A DNA stretch of 64,000 bases from Ligilactobacillus sp. WC1T17 (GTDB lineage: Bacteria > Bacillota > Bacilli > Lactobacillales > Lactobacillaceae): contig FOCC01000007.1 of assembly GCA_900110005.1 (NCBI GenBank), positions 1 through 64,000 of the forward strand. Reading direction: 5' to 3'. Of the stretch, positions 26,229-36,298 are shown in pieces (positions within the stretch are counted from its first letter, which is position 1; each line of letters opens with the position of its first letter). Below the pieces are notes generated by a model. It did not search any database. It was given only the letters and a program-made list of their open reading frames with translations, and was not told the DNA's origin. The position numbers and the translations under genes are program-made.

Positions 26229-29069
26229 TAACCAGTATTCGAACATACATAGCACTAAAGCTAGTGTTAACCCCAAAAGCGTAAGTTTTTTCCCTAAGTC
26301 AAGGCCGTAAACGCGGTAATGCAATGCAATTTTATGCTTTCCTTTAGTTAATTTAAGGCCGACAAAAGCATGGTTCGTTTTTAACACCGCCACTTTTTTG
26401 CCGTCAACCCAAGCTTCCCATCCTTTGCTATAAGGAATCGTGCTGGTTAAAATCCCCGGGTGCTCTGTTGTTATTTTTCCTTGAACCTTATTTGTCGTAA
26501 ATTTAACTTCTTTGAGCCGGTGATTTTGAATTTGGCTAACATCTTTTTGATAATCTCTTCCAAAAGGCAATGCAATTACCTCTAGGCTAAATTGATAATG
26601 CCCTAATTTTGACAGCGTCAAAGTTAAGGTGTTTGGTATTTTTTGCTTAAAAATACCCAAATTAAGCGTGCCATCAGATACTTGCTTATAAAATGATAAA
26701 GCACTTTGATCAGGCTGCTTAATCTTCTCACTGCCATAAGGGCTGGTAACCGTCAAAGTGTAGCTGATATCAGGTGTGCCTTGCAAAATATGGTAGCGCA
26801 AATATTTGTAATAAGCTAAGCGGGTATTTTGGGCTAAAATTCCCTGACTCAAGTCATTCGTCAAAGCCTTTTGCTCAATTTCAACTTGTTTTTTCAACGT
26901 ATAAGGTGTATATTTAATGCCTTTAATTTCAACATGCAACTCACAATTTTTAGGCAATTTGCTGCGATCTAAAACGAGCTGATACGTCTCATTTTTGTCA
27001 GCCTTCTCTAAATCAAAACTGGATACTTGATTGCCACGACTGGAAATCAGCTGATACGGCACCCTAATAACTTGGGTTTTAAGCTGCGTTTGATCAATTC
27101 TTTCCAGACCTAAAGCAGCCTTTCGATTGACATAAACACCTTTAGCCAAAGCCCTTTCTTTTTGGCTGGCTGTCCAATAGCGGCTTTCTTTTTGGGTGAT
27201 GACTTTATCTTGAAAGTATAACAAAGGAAAAGTATTTTGGTTACGGTAGCGTCTGGTTTGAACTGCTAAAGAAGCTTTACCATTCGGATCTGCCTGCTGC
27301 TGCGTCATTTTGTCGAGACTAAAACCATAAGGAATTTTTTTAGCATTAGGCTGATTAATCCGCATAAATAGATATTTAACCCCGAAAAAGTCATTTAAAA
27401 TTGTACGGTCTGATACCTGTCCCAAAGGAATATTAGACTCATACTGGGTATTTTGCATGATTAAAGAAAAGTTACCCACATACTTATTTTGCAAAGAATA
27501 ATAAGAATTTAGATAATATTGCGGATCATTTAAGGCATTATACATATGGTAATCGGAACCAAAAAAATAATTTTGGCTCAACGTCGAAACCCTGAAAAAA
27601 TCTTTTTGTGTGCTTAAATCTTTCTCCAAGCCATCATAACGCCGCTTCGTTAACCGTTGATAAGATCCTAAGTCAAGCATTTCATTCGAATATCCTCCAT
27701 TATAAGGAGCTTCAAAATAAACTGCATTTAAACAGACATTAGCCAACACTATCGTCAGTAAAATCCCGGATGCGTTTTTGACCTGACTGGTGTTGATGAT
27801 ATAGATAACCGCCCAAAAAATGATTAAAAAAATCACAGGAATAAAGAGGCGTTCATCGCTTTGAAAATAATATGTCAGCGCAATAACCGCTAAATATCCC
27901 AGCAAGCTTGCGGTAAATACTTTTAATTCTTTAGGTGTAATCTTTTGCAGATTTTGAACTAAAATAGCACAAGCCAAACTCACTGGCAAACATAACATCA
28001 AAGTCCAACGGTTAGACGGTGCCATAAAACCATTAAAGATTGCTCCAAAAGCTGGCAAAAGAAGCATTGCCAAGCTCAAAGCAAAAATAATTTTTAGAAG
28101 TGGATAATTTTTTTGCAAAAAAATATAAACCAGCGCAAAAAAAGCTAAGCTGCAAAAACCCAAGGCACTCCAAAAATAAAAGTCACGATTGCCCCCGTTA
28201 ATCAATTGCGAAGGCAAAGCCAAATAATAATAAAGCGGATAAACTTTTAAGCCATTGGCAAATTGACTAGCCGACCGTGTCGAATTTAAGGTCGCATAAA
28301 TTTCCGGCACCAGCATCACCGCTGAAGTCAACAAGGCCAAAATTGTGGTTTGACCCAATTTCATCAATTTATCTATGAACTTTTCATGGCGGTAATAAAC
28401 TAAAAACCTCACCACCACAAAAATCATGGCACCCAGCCCCATCACATATGCAAAATAATAATTACTAATTAACATCCAGCAAAAAGCCAAATACAAGGGC
28501 CAAGCCGACCCACCTTGAAGCACCCGCTCCAATTGCACAATAATAACGGGAAAAATAATGAACGGCAAAGTAAAGAAAGGCTGCGCCACATTAGAATATA
28601 GCAAATATGCATTAAACAAATAAACCAGCGTTCCACACCAAATCGCTTTGGTTGATAATTGGTTAAAATGGCGGGCAAAATAAATAAAAGCAATTCCTGC
28701 AAAATACAAGCGCATCATTATTAAGAGCTGATATGCCCACACTAGTTGGCTTTGCTTAAAAAACAAAACCAAATAAGTAAAAACATCACCTATCAAATAA
28801 TAAGAATAAACGGAAAAAGTATCTCCGCCTAAGCCTAAATGCCATGACCATTGTTCCAGCGGCTTGAAAGGATGGCTCAAAAAGGCCTTCAATACCTTTT
28901 GATAATGTTGCAATAAAGGCAAGTGCTGATTAGCACCATCTAGATGCCAAATCAAAGCATGGCCAGTGATATAGTAGGTTCCATAAACAAAAAGGGCCGC
29001 AATTAAAAATAATAAACTATAGCCTAGATATAAATGGCGGCGTTTTTGTTTTTCAAATGAAAACTGCAC
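26208..29069 (-). CDS. YfhO family GT-C membrane glycosyltransferase
   Basis: A 953-residue polytopic protein with about 12 membrane segments in the first 450 residues, a large extracellular part and a final C-terminal membrane segment. It matches the YfhO family, whose members glycosylate lipoteichoic acid outside the cell using undecaprenyl-phosphate sugars. The HLDGANQHLPLLQ loop near the N-terminus carries the acidic residue expected of GT-C enzymes. Start is GTG at 29069 with GGGAGG seven bases upstream. Its sugar is unknown. GtrA at 17610 could be a partner. Confidence 0.88.
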   Translation of the reverse strand: MQFSFEKQKRRHLYLGYSLLFLIAALFVYGTYYITGHALIWHLDGANQHLPLLQHYQKVLKAFLSHPFKPLEQWSWHLGLGGDTFSVYSYYLIGDVFTYLVLFFKQSQLVWAYQLLIMMRLYFAGIAFIYFARHFNQLSTKAIWCGTLVYLFNAYLLYSNVAQPFFTLPFIIFPVIIVQLERVLQGGSAWPLYLAFCWMLISNYYFAYVMGLGAMIFVVVRFLVYYRHEKFIDKLMKLGQTTILALLTSAVMLVPEIYATLNSTRSASQFANGLKVYPLYYYLALPSQLINGGNRDFYFWSALGFCSLAFFALVYIFLQKNYPLLKIIFALSLAMLLLPAFGAIFNGFMAPSNRWTLMLCLPVSLACAILVQNLQKITPKELKVFTASLLGYLAVIALTYYFQSDERLFIPVIFLIIFWAVIYIINTSQVKNASGILLTIVLANVCLNAVYFEAPYNGGYSNEMLDLGSYQRLTKRRYDGLEKDLSTQKDFFRVSTLSQNYFFGSDYHMYNALNDPQYYLNSYYSLQNKYVGNFSLIMQNTQYESNIPLGQVSDRTILNDFFGVKYLFMRINQPNAKKIPYGFSLDKMTQQQADPNGKASLAVQTRRYRNQNTFPLLYFQDKVITQKESRYWTASQKERALAKGVYVNRKAALGLERIDQTQLKTQVIRVPYQLISSRGNQVSSFDLEKADKNETYQLVLDRSKLPKNCELHVEIKGIKYTPYTLKKQVEIEQKALTNDLSQGILAQNTRLAYYKYLRYHILQGTPDISYTLTVTSPYGSEKIKQPDQSALSFYKQVSDGTLNLGIFKQKIPNTLTLTLSKLGHYQFSLEVIALPFGRDYQKDVSQIQNHRLKEVKFTTNKVQGKITTEHPGILTSTIPYSKGWEAWVDGKKVAVLKTNHAFVGLKLTKGKHKIALHYRVYGLDLGKKLTLLGLTLALVLCMFEYWLKKRAAS

Positions 29070-29150
29070 AAAAAAACCTCCCTTGTTTTCCGCTTATTAT
29101 TGTACCTTAAAAAGGCTATCTAAGCGAAACTTTTAGGGAAGTTTAAGAAT

Positions 29151-30287
29151 TTAACTAAAATCTTTTGGACGCTCGCCTAAACCGAAGTGGTAAGCAATAG
29201 CATCTAAAATCCTTTGGCAGGCCTTACCATCACCATAAGGATTTTTGGCCTGTGCCATTCTTTGGTATTGCTCCTGATCATCCAGCAATTTTTCCATTTG
29301 CTGTTTTACCTTGGTATAATCAGTCCCAACTAGAGCCAATGTCCCAGCCTTAACGCCTTCTGGTCTTTCCGTCGTGTCGCGTAAAACCAAGACCGGCTTA
29401 TGCAAAGCAGGCGCCTCTTCTTGGACCCCGCCTGAATCTGACATAATAAAGTAGCTTTTAGCTTGTAAATTATGAAAATCAACCACATCTAACGGTTCAA
29501 TTAAATGTACAGCTGAACAATTGTCAAAAACTTGGTGGGCAGCTTTTTGAACATTAGGACTTAAGTGAACTGGATAAACGACTTCGACATCATCGCGACT
29601 ATTCACTACATCTAAAATCGCCTTAAATGTTGCCAGCATCTTTGGCCCTTGATTTTCCCGCCGGTGCATCGTCAATAAAATCAGCTTTTTATGCGGATCA
29701 AGTTCCTTAAAAATCGGATGCTCATAATCATCCCTAATTGTTTCATGCATGGCATCAATTGCGGTATTACCTGTCACAAAAATATTGCCTAAATCATGAT
29801 GCTGCGCCAATAGGTTTTCTTTAGCTAAGGTTGTTGGTGCAAAATATAAATCGCATAAATCATCTGTCATCTGCCGGTTCATTTCTTCAGGATAAGGCGA
29901 GTATTTATCCCATGTTCTTAACCCTGCTTCCACATGACCGAGCGCCGTTTGGTTATAAAAGCCGGCTAAAGCAGCCGCAAAGGTTGTCGTTGTATCACCA
30001 TGTACCAAAATCATATCAGGCTTAGCTTCTTTGATAACACAATCAAGTTTTAACAAAACGGCAGACGTAATTTCCTGCAAGGTTTGCCCTTGATGCATTA
30101 AATTGAGATCATAGTCTGGCTTAATTTTAAAAATTTCCAACGCCGAATCCAACATCTCGCGGTGCTGCGCGGTTACCGCAGTAATTTCTTCAAAACGCTT
30201 ATCGGATTTTAACGCCAAAACCAAAGGAGCCATCTTAATGGCCTCTGGTCTGGTCCCAAAAACCGTCATTACTTTTATCTTATCCAT
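29151..30287 (-). CDS. UDP-N-acetylglucosamine 2-epimerase (non-hydrolysing)
   Basis: A 378-residue enzyme that interconverts UDP-GlcNAc and UDP-ManNAc, giving ManNAc for teichoic acid linkage units or capsules (WecB/MnaA family). Motifs: FGTRPEAIKMAPL, HGDTTTTFAA, GHVEAGLRTWD, HRREN and SDSGGVQEEAP. The His and Glu active-site residues are in these blocks. It follows murB by 12 bases on the same strand, so the two are probably cotranscribed and both feed wall polymer synthesis. Confidence 0.94.
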   Translation of the reverse strand: MDKIKVMTVFGTRPEAIKMAPLVLALKSDKRFEEITAVTAQHREMLDSALEIFKIKPDYDLNLMHQGQTLQEITSAVLLKLDCVIKEAKPDMILVHGDTTTTFAAALAGFYNQTALGHVEAGLRTWDKYSPYPEEMNRQMTDDLCDLYFAPTTLAKENLLAQHHDLGNIFVTGNTAIDAMHETIRDDYEHPIFKELDPHKKLILLTMHRRENQGPKMLATFKAILDVVNSRDDVEVVYPVHLSPNVQKAAHQVFDNCSAVHLIEPLDVVDFHNLQAKSYFIMSDSGGVQEEAPALHKPVLVLRDTTERPEGVKAGTLALVGTDYTKVKQQMEKLLDDQEQYQRMAQAKNPYGDGKACQRILDAIAYHFGLGERPKDFS

Positions 30288-30299
30288 AACGCCCTCTAC

Positions 30300-31205
30300 T
30301 TAATCTTCGCCGATAATCCGGACTTCAGTTTCTAATTGCACTTGGAATTTATCAAAAACCACTGCTTGAACATGCTTAATTACTGCTTGATAATCAGCAG
30401 CCGTGGCATGGTTGATATTGACAATGAAACCGGCATGCTTTTTCGATACCTGAGCGCCGCCAATAGTAAAGCCCTGCAAACCGGCATCATGCACCAATTT
30501 ACCGGTATAATGGCCAACAGGACGTTTAAATACACTTCCGCAGGACGGATACTCCAAAGGCTGTTTGGAAGCTCTCAAAAAGCTCAATTCTTCCATTCTA
30601 GCACGAATAGCTTTCTTATCGCCCGGTTTCAGCGTAAATGTCGCATCTAAAACAATATCACCTTCATCTTGCATTCGGCTGTGACGGTAGCCAAAATCAA
30701 GCTCGCTATTTTGATAAACAACAACATCGCCTTGGCGAGTTAAAACAGTTACTTGCAAAGCAACATCTTTAATTTCACCGCCATAAGCCCCGGCATTCAT
30801 GAAAATAGCACCACCAACAGAACCTGGGATACCTGAAGCAAATTCAAATCCTGTTAATCCGGCTTCATAAGCAGCCTGAGTGGCATCTGCCAAGATTGCC
30901 CCGGCTTGAGCTGTTACCTGATTTTTTTCAATCTTGATTTGATTCATTCCCGTCAAAATCAGGACCATACCCCGAATACCGCCATCTTTAACAATGAGGT
31001 TGCTGGCATTACCGATGACAGTCAATGCTAAATGATTTTTTTGGGCAGCTAAGACGGCCTTTTTTACCTGGTTAACATCCGTTGGAAAGACAGCAAAATC
31101 AGCACATCCCCCTGTTTTAGTATAAGTATATTTACTCAGCGGCTCATTTTGTTTAACCACAATTTCCGCTAAATCAGTGTTAATCAATTCATTTATTTTT
31201 TCCAT
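30300..31205 (-). CDS. murB: UDP-N-acetylenolpyruvoylglucosamine reductase
   Basis: A 301-residue FAD enzyme that reduces the enolpyruvyl group to make UDP-MurNAc in peptidoglycan synthesis. FAD-binding features are [15 protein letters not shown] and [15 protein letters not shown]. The catalytic serine lies in [10 protein letters not shown] and the last motif is [20 protein letters not shown]. This is the short type II MurB found in Firmicutes. It is the first gene of a two-gene unit with the 2-epimerase. Confidence 0.96.
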   Translation of the reverse strand: MEKINELINTDLAEIVVKQNEPLSKYTYTKTGGCADFAVFPTDVNQVKKAVLAAQKNHLALTVIGNASNLIVKDGGIRGMVLILTGMNQIKIEKNQVTAQAGAILADATQAAYEAGLTGFEFASGIPGSVGGAIFMNAGAYGGEIKDVALQVTVLTRQGDVVVYQNSELDFGYRHSRMQDEGDIVLDATFTLKPGDKKAIRARMEELSFLRASKQPLEYPSCGSVFKRPVGHYTGKLVHDAGLQGFTIGGAQVSKKHAGFIVNINHATAADYQAVIKHVQAVVFDKFQVQLETEVRIIGED

Positions 31206-31268
31206 CTTATTGCTTCCTTATCAAGTTAATACATTGAGATTATAGCATACTACTTACCTAGTCCCAAG

Positions 31269-31814
31269 CTAAATTTGCTTTACAAATATCAATTCAGCAC
31301 TATAAGAACCATTTTGCATCAAGAAAGCATTCGGAATTTTTCCAACCTGGCTAAATCCTAATTTTTGGTACAATTTGATAGCATTTTGATTATTTTCCAT
31401 AACTGTCAGTTCTAATTGACTGACTCCATTATATCTGGCAAAAGACGCCATTTTGGTTAAAATTTGTGTGCCAAGGCCTAAATTCCAATATGGCTTGCGC
31501 ACAGCCACAGCCACGGTAGCCCGGTGTTTGCTCTTATGCCGTAAGGAAAAAATCAGTTGTCCCATTCCTAAAATATTTCCGCCTTCTTTAGCTATTAAAA
31601 AAAGATTTTTTTTCGATTTATCAAGCGTCATCAGCCAATATTTGACTTCGTTAACGCTTTTCATTGTTTCAGCTGAACTTTTTGATAAAAATTCTGTTTC
31701 CTGGGTAATATTTTGAAAAAAATGCATGACTTCCAAGGCATCCTTTTCAGCTGCCTTGGCAAACGTCACTTCACGTCCATCCTTTAAAAAAAGATTTGTA
31801 TTAGGATATTCCAC
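31269..31814 (-). CDS. GNAT family N-acetyltransferase
   Basis: A 181-residue acetyl-CoA-dependent transferase of the RimI/PhnO kind. The CoA-binding loop is RKPYWNLGLGTQILTKM (Q/RxxGxG type). The C-terminal ENNQNAIKLYQKLGF is typical. GTG at 31814 follows GGGGGTGA by four or five bases. Acceptor unknown. It sits upstream of murB on the same strand with a 63-base gap, so a shared transcript is possible. Confidence 0.88.
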   Translation of the reverse strand: MEYPNTNLFLKDGREVTFAKAAEKDALEVMHFFQNITQETEFLSKSSAETMKSVNEVKYWLMTLDKSKKNLFLIAKEGGNILGMGQLIFSLRHKSKHRATVAVAVRKPYWNLGLGTQILTKMASFARYNGVSQLELTVMENNQNAIKLYQKLGFSQVGKIPNAFLMQNGSYSAELIFVKQI

Positions 31815-31881
31815 CTTGTCACCCCCGTTTTTTTAATCGTACCACTTCAAAAAGTAGAGTTCAAATGTGGTCAATGAATGG

Positions 31882-31887
31882 TATAAT
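31882..31887 (+). promoter_or_regulatory. Extended -10 of the exonuclease gene
   Basis: TATAAT preceded by TGG (TG one base before), 30 bases upstream of the ATG. The -35 is weak (TTCAAA, spacer 16). Confidence 0.5.
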
Positions 31888-31916
31888 GAGCTAATATATA
31901 TTAAGGAGGAATTTCA

Positions 31917-32465
31917 ATGGATTTTGTTGCTTTTGATTTTGAAACAGCCAGCCCTAAACGCAACAGTGCTTGTTCTTTAGCGCTAACTGTAGTGCAAAAC
32001 AACCAAGTTGTTGATGAATTATATTCTTTAATAAATCCTAAAACTCAATTTAGCCCATTTAATATTCAAATCCATGGCATCACGCCTGACATGGTCCAAA
32101 ATGCACCTACTTTTAGCGAATTATGGCCCCATATTGCCAACTTCTTTACCGCTGACAAACTAGTCGTCGCCCATAATGCTCCCTTTGATTGCAGCGTTTT
32201 AAATAAAACGTTAACTAACCTTGAGATGAAAGTGCCGCATTTTAACGTCTTAGACACTGTTAAAACTAGCAAAAGCTTATATGCCAACCGCGGCTTTAAA
32301 GACAACAAACTTAACACTTTATGCGCTAATTTAGGAATTGACTTAAGACAACATCATAATGCTATGTACGATAGCCGGGCCTGTGCTGAAATCTTATTAA
32401 ATCAGCTAAAAGAATTTGGTTTTGAAAATCTGAAACCTTTTATTAAAACTTATCCAAAAAAATAA
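31917..32465 (+). CDS. DEDDh-type 3'-5' exonuclease (DnaQ-like)
   Basis: A 182-residue exonuclease with the DnaQ fold. The first Exo motif is FDFETASPKR (Asp and Glu ligands), Exo II is AHNAPFDCSVL, and Exo III is LRQHHNAMYDSRACAEILL with the catalytic His and Asp. It could proofread DNA or degrade nucleic acid ends. The short length suggests a stand-alone enzyme rather than PolC. AAGGAGG precedes the ATG by seven bases. Confidence 0.9.
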   Translation: MDFVAFDFETASPKRNSACSLALTVVQNNQVVDELYSLINPKTQFSPFNIQIHGITPDMVQNAPTFSELWPHIANFFTADKLVVAHNAPFDCSVLNKTLTNLEMKVPHFNVLDTVKTSKSLYANRGFKDNKLNTLCANLGIDLRQHHNAMYDSRACAEILLNQLKEFGFENLKPFIKTYPKK

Positions 32466-32491
32466 AGGCTGGTTAAAACCAGCCTTTATTA
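32462..32491. terminator. Bidirectional terminator between the exonuclease and oleate hydratase genes
   Basis: Stem AATAAAGGCTGGT with its complement and a three-base loop at a convergent junction. Confidence 0.85.
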
Positions 32492-34261
32492 TTTAATTAC
32501 ATGGTATTCTTTCATCAATTCTTCAATGTAAGTTCCCTTAATTTTACTCATAAAGCCCTTAACCGCCGTTTTTTCAGGCCAAGACAAATCTAGTTCATCT
32601 AATGACTTTTGATCATTAAGGTAGTAAAAAGCGTTAAGCATCATTCGAACATCAAAGACCGAGCCAAACACTTCAGGTACACCCCGGTCAACATTAAGCA
32701 AAGTATAAACAGCTTCCATAGCAGTTCTGACCGAATATTCCGTTGTAAAGACGGTATCCCGTGGTGTTTCAGCATAGTTGCCAATAAAAGCTAAATTCTT
32801 GCAATGTTTTGGCACTACCAAAGGACGGTCCCCATTTGCTCTTGGCATAAAATAAGTCGTAATGTATGGCATGTGGCAAGGAATCGTTGAAGCATCTTGA
32901 GAAATGGCTTTGATTTCATTTTCAGGTACACCCATATGATAAAGCCATTCTTCACATAATTCCATACCGGTACATTCATCAGGACGTTTTTCGATATAAT
33001 TACCAATCCGGTCGGTAAACAGTGGATAAAGCCAAACCACAAGTTCATTTGGTTGTTGCGCCTTAAAATGAGGCTGCCGGCTGATTGAATATCCCAAAGA
33101 CCAATTTGAATCTTTGATACTGGTTGGCCCGCTGGAAACAATCGAACCACTGTAAGGATCTTTTTTATTAACACGTTCGATATATTTGGCTACGCGCGAA
33201 TCTTTAAAAGTGATTGTCGCCGAAACCGTCCAGTTGGCATCCGGAATATGCTTGCAGAATTTATCAGGATGACCAAAGGCTTCATCTTGAGCAGCTAAAT
33301 TCTCCCATAATTGCCAGCTGGCGCCGAGTTCATGGGTCACCGGAGCTGCATGGTCATTATCCCCATAAGTTGTACTTTCTGTAATGGACCCGTTTGTTAC
33401 AAAGACTAAATCATTTTCCGTCAATTCAAGCGCTTTTTCTTCGCCGGCCACCGTCATTTCAATTTTTTTAGCTACTTTATCACTGCCGGTCCGGTTAACG
33501 ATGATATTGGTTACTACCGTATCATATCTGAAATTGACCCCGTGTTCTTTTAAATAAGCCACGATTGGCATAATCAACGATTCATATTGATTATATTTGG
33601 TAAAGCGCAAAGACGAAAGATTTTTCAAGGTTCCGACATGCTGAACAAACCGCATTAAATAACGACGCATTTCCATGGCGCTTGCCCAAGGTTCAAAAGC
33701 AAACATTGTCCGCCAATACAGCCAGAAATTTGATTTGAAGAACTCGTCATCAAAGACCTGGTCAATTTGAACATCTTGCAACTTATCTTCAGGTGTTAAA
33801 ATCAGTTTGATAATTTCTTTAATCGCCTTTTTAGACAGCGTTAATTGCCCATCATCAGGAATTTCTTGTCCTTGGTGATAGATGACTCTGGTCTTAGCAA
33901 AACAAGGATCTTCTTTATTGAGCCAATAAAATTCATCTAAAATGGAATGTTCTGGATTTTCCAGCGATGGAATCGATCTAAATAAATCCCACAATACTTC
34001 AAAATGTGGTTCCATTTCGCGTCCACCCCGAATGATATAGCCAAGACGCTCATTTTTAATCCCATCCATACTGCCACCTGGAAGAGATAATTCTTCTAAC
34101 AAATGAATTTTAGCTCCATCCATTTGACCATCACGAATCAAAAAAACAGCTGTTGATAAAGCCGCTAAGCCGCTGCCCACAATATAAGCCGATTTATTTT
34201 CGACACCTGCTGGTTTCTTGGGACGGGCAAAAGCTTCATAATTACCATTAGAATAATACAT
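32489..34261 (-). CDS. Oleate hydratase (FAD-dependent)
   Basis: A 590-residue enzyme of the former myosin-cross-reactive antigen family. It adds water to the cis-9 double bond of oleic acid to give 10-hydroxystearate, a detoxification of unsaturated fatty acids. FAD motif [23 protein letters not shown](M)EP and substrate-site region [15 protein letters not shown] are as in the family. The start ATG follows AGAAAGAAGG by seven bases. Monocistronic. An imperfect cre-like sequence (34279-34292) lies just before the ribosome site. Confidence 0.95.
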   Translation of the reverse strand: MYYSNGNYEAFARPKKPAGVENKSAYIVGSGLAALSTAVFLIRDGQMDGAKIHLLEELSLPGGSMDGIKNERLGYIIRGGREMEPHFEVLWDLFRSIPSLENPEHSILDEFYWLNKEDPCFAKTRVIYHQGQEIPDDGQLTLSKKAIKEIIKLILTPEDKLQDVQIDQVFDDEFFKSNFWLYWRTMFAFEPWASAMEMRRYLMRFVQHVGTLKNLSSLRFTKYNQYESLIMPIVAYLKEHGVNFRYDTVVTNIIVNRTGSDKVAKKIEMTVAGEEKALELTENDLVFVTNGSITESTTYGDNDHAAPVTHELGASWQLWENLAAQDEAFGHPDKFCKHIPDANWTVSATITFKDSRVAKYIERVNKKDPYSGSIVSSGPTSIKDSNWSLGYSISRQPHFKAQQPNELVVWLYPLFTDRIGNYIEKRPDECTGMELCEEWLYHMGVPENEIKAISQDASTIPCHMPYITTYFMPRANGDRPLVVPKHCKNLAFIGNYAETPRDTVFTTEYSVRTAMEAVYTLLNVDRGVPEVFGSVFDVRMMLNAFYYLNDQKSLDELDLSWPEKTAVKGFMSKIKGTYIEELMKEYHVIK

Positions 34262-34365
34262 AGCATAGCCTTCTTTCTTGAAAACGCTTTTTTACAGTTA
34301 CATTATAAAACTTACCACAAACCTTTTAAAGTCATTGTCTGCTACAATTAACGTTATTTGTCACA

Positions 34366-34394
34366 TAAAAAAAGAGGATTAATCCTCTTTTTTT
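34366..34394 (-). terminator. Terminator of ackA
   Basis: Palindrome AAAAAAAGAGGATTAATCCT continuing into TTTTTTT, directly after the ackA stop. Confidence 0.85.
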
Positions 34395-35637
34395 AACGGG
34401 AAATCTGTTCTTTAGTGACATTGGCACTGGCCTTTTCCGCTGGGCTTTTTTCCATAAAATCATACGTATCGCGTGCAATAACTAATTCTTCATTCGTCAT
34501 AATCCGCATCACTTTAACCTTGGAATCAGGTGTGGAAATAAAGACATTTTTACCAAAGGTATCGTTGTTATCACGATCTTCTTTAATACCTAAATAAGCT
34601 AAATCTTTCATGACTTTACTTCTAAATGACCAGGAATTTTCGCCAATCCCAGCCGTAAAGACAATCCCGTCAACTCCCTGCAGTTCAGCAATATATTGCC
34701 CAATATATTTAATGACATTTTTTTCAAAAATATCAAATGCTAGTTGAGCACGCTTATTGCCTTCTTCAGCGGCTTTTTCAACATCCCGCATATCCTCTGA
34801 AACACCGGAAATGCCCAAAAGGCCGGATTTATTATTTAAAATGTCAATCATTTCATTGATATCTTTAATATCAGAATTATTCATCACATATTGCAAAGCC
34901 GAAGGGTCAACATCCCCTGACCGCTTAGCCATCGTTAAACCGGCTAAAGGCGTAAAGCCCATTGAGGTATCAAAAGATTTACCGTCTTTAATCGCCGTAA
35001 TTGAAGCTCCAGCACCTAAATGGCAGGTAATTAATTTTAAATCAGCTAAAGGCTTTTGCATCATCTTGGCAGCTTCTTTAGCTACATATTCATGACTGGT
35101 ACCATGGGCACCATACCGGCGGATACTATATTTTTCATACCATTCATAAGGGACACTGTAAAGATAATTTTTGGCAGGCATTCCCTGATGAAAGGCCGTA
35201 TCAGCAACAACTACCGAAATTGCATTTGGCAGTAATTTTCTAAATAAACGGATTCCTAAAGCTGCAGCGGGGTTGTGTAAGGGTGCTAACTTAGACAATT
35301 CACGCACCTTTTCGGCGACTTCATCATTAACCAGCATCGGTGCTTTAATATATTCGCCCCCAGCCACAACGCGATGACCTACGCCTTGAAGTTCGCTAAA
35401 ATCTTTGATAATTTCAAGTTTTTTCAAAAAGACCAGCATAATCCCAATGGCATCTTCGTGATCTTTAATATCACGAATATCTTTAAATTTTTGACCATCC
35501 CATTTAATGGTGGTGACCGACTTCTTTAAACCAATCCGTTCAATCATACCCGAAGCTAAAACCTGTTCAGCTGGCATGTCAAATAATTTAAACTTAATAC
35601 TAGAACTCCCTGAATTAACTGAAAGAACTTTTACCAT
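34393..35637 (-). CDS. ackA: Acetate kinase
   Basis: A 414-residue enzyme that turns acetyl-phosphate and ADP into acetate and ATP, working with Pta (38177-39151). Signature motifs are LSVNSGSSSIKFKLF at the N-terminus, MGFTPLAGLTMAKRSGDVDP and FTAGIGENS. ATG at 35637 is chosen because GAGGTGAT precedes it, and the in-frame GTG at 35646 lies in that site. It is not cotranscribed with pta. A strong cre-like box is about 120 bases upstream, fitting the CcpA activation of ackA known in Firmicutes. Confidence 0.96.
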   Translation of the reverse strand: MVKVLSVNSGSSSIKFKLFDMPAEQVLASGMIERIGLKKSVTTIKWDGQKFKDIRDIKDHEDAIGIMLVFLKKLEIIKDFSELQGVGHRVVAGGEYIKAPMLVNDEVAEKVRELSKLAPLHNPAAALGIRLFRKLLPNAISVVVADTAFHQGMPAKNYLYSVPYEWYEKYSIRRYGAHGTSHEYVAKEAAKMMQKPLADLKLITCHLGAGASITAIKDGKSFDTSMGFTPLAGLTMAKRSGDVDPSALQYVMNNSDIKDINEMIDILNNKSGLLGISGVSEDMRDVEKAAEEGNKRAQLAFDIFEKNVIKYIGQYIAELQGVDGIVFTAGIGENSWSFRSKVMKDLAYLGIKEDRDNNDTFGKNVFISTPDSKVKVMRIMTNEELVIARDTYDFMEKSPAEKASANVTKEQISR

Positions 35638-35756
35638 TGTAATCACCTCAATTTAAAGTTTACGCCGGCACTACAAATCAACATCTTAATCGTTATCGTT
35701 AATTCGAATTCAAACCAGCTTTATTTCTTAACAATACTTATCATAACACATTTTGG

Positions 35757-35770
35757 AGAAAGCGGTTACA
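35757..35770 (-). promoter_or_regulatory. cre-like CcpA box upstream of ackA
   Basis: The minus strand reads TGTAACCGCTTTCT, matching 13 of 14 positions of TGWAANCGNTNWCA. It is between divergent ackA and the MarR gene. No clear ackA -35/-10 pair could be assigned, so its effect is not known. Confidence 0.6.
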
Positions 35771-35802
35771 TTTTTAAATGAAAAATTTTTTTATATATAA
35801 AC

Positions 35803-35831
35803 TTGCTTTAGCTAAATAAAAGCTCTATACT
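35803..35831 (+). promoter_or_regulatory. Promoter of the MarR/MFS operon
   Basis: -35 TTGCTT at 35803-35808, 17-base spacer, -10 TATACT at 35826-35831. Confidence 0.75.
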
Positions 35832-35837
35832 AGTTTT

Positions 35838-35851
35838 GTTAGCTATCTAAC
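35838..35851 (+). promoter_or_regulatory. Putative MarR operator
   Basis: Inverted repeat GTTAG-ctat-CTAAC exactly at the expected transcription start of the MarR gene, a typical position for autorepression. The binding partner is inferred from location only. Confidence 0.5.
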
Positions 35852-35871
35852 GATTTAAAGGAGGTGTAATC

Positions 35872-36291
35872 ATGGATACTATCACTTACGGCAAACTTTT
35901 GCACTTAGCCAGCAATACTTTGATTCGCCAAATGAATCAATTGGCTAAAAAATATGACCTGACTGGTGTCCAGATGCTCGTTATCGATTTTTTAGCCCAT
36001 AAGGTAAATCAACAAGCTTACCAGCAGGAAATCGAAAATGAATTTAGCATTAAGCGCTCAACCACCACGACCATGCTGCAGCGGATGGAAAATAAAAAAC
36101 TCATCGTCAGGGTCAGTCATGACAGTGATAAAAGGCAAAAAGTCGTTAAATTAACGCCAGAAGCCTTAAAGCTGCTGCCAGTGGTTACCCACCATATCGA
36201 ACGTTCTGAGGCTAACTTAATCAGTGATTTCACGCCCTCAGAACAAGCTTTAATTAAACGTTTTTTATTAAATATCATTGAGAGGAAATAA
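35872..36291 (+). CDS. MarR family transcriptional regulator
   Basis: A 139-residue winged-helix repressor. The DNA-recognition helix region is EIENEFSIKRSTTTTMLQRME and the wing is RVSHDSDKRQKVVKLT, both MarR-like. It probably represses its own operon, which includes the MFS efflux gene, until a ligand binds. AAAGGAGGTG precedes the ATG. The MFS start is only eight bases after its stop. Confidence 0.9.
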   Translation: MDTITYGKLLHLASNTLIRQMNQLAKKYDLTGVQMLVIDFLAHKVNQQAYQQEIENEFSIKRSTTTTMLQRMENKKLIVRVSHDSDKRQKVVKLTPEALKLLPVVTHHIERSEANLISDFTPSEQALIKRFLLNIIERK

Positions 36292-36298
36292 ATATTGT

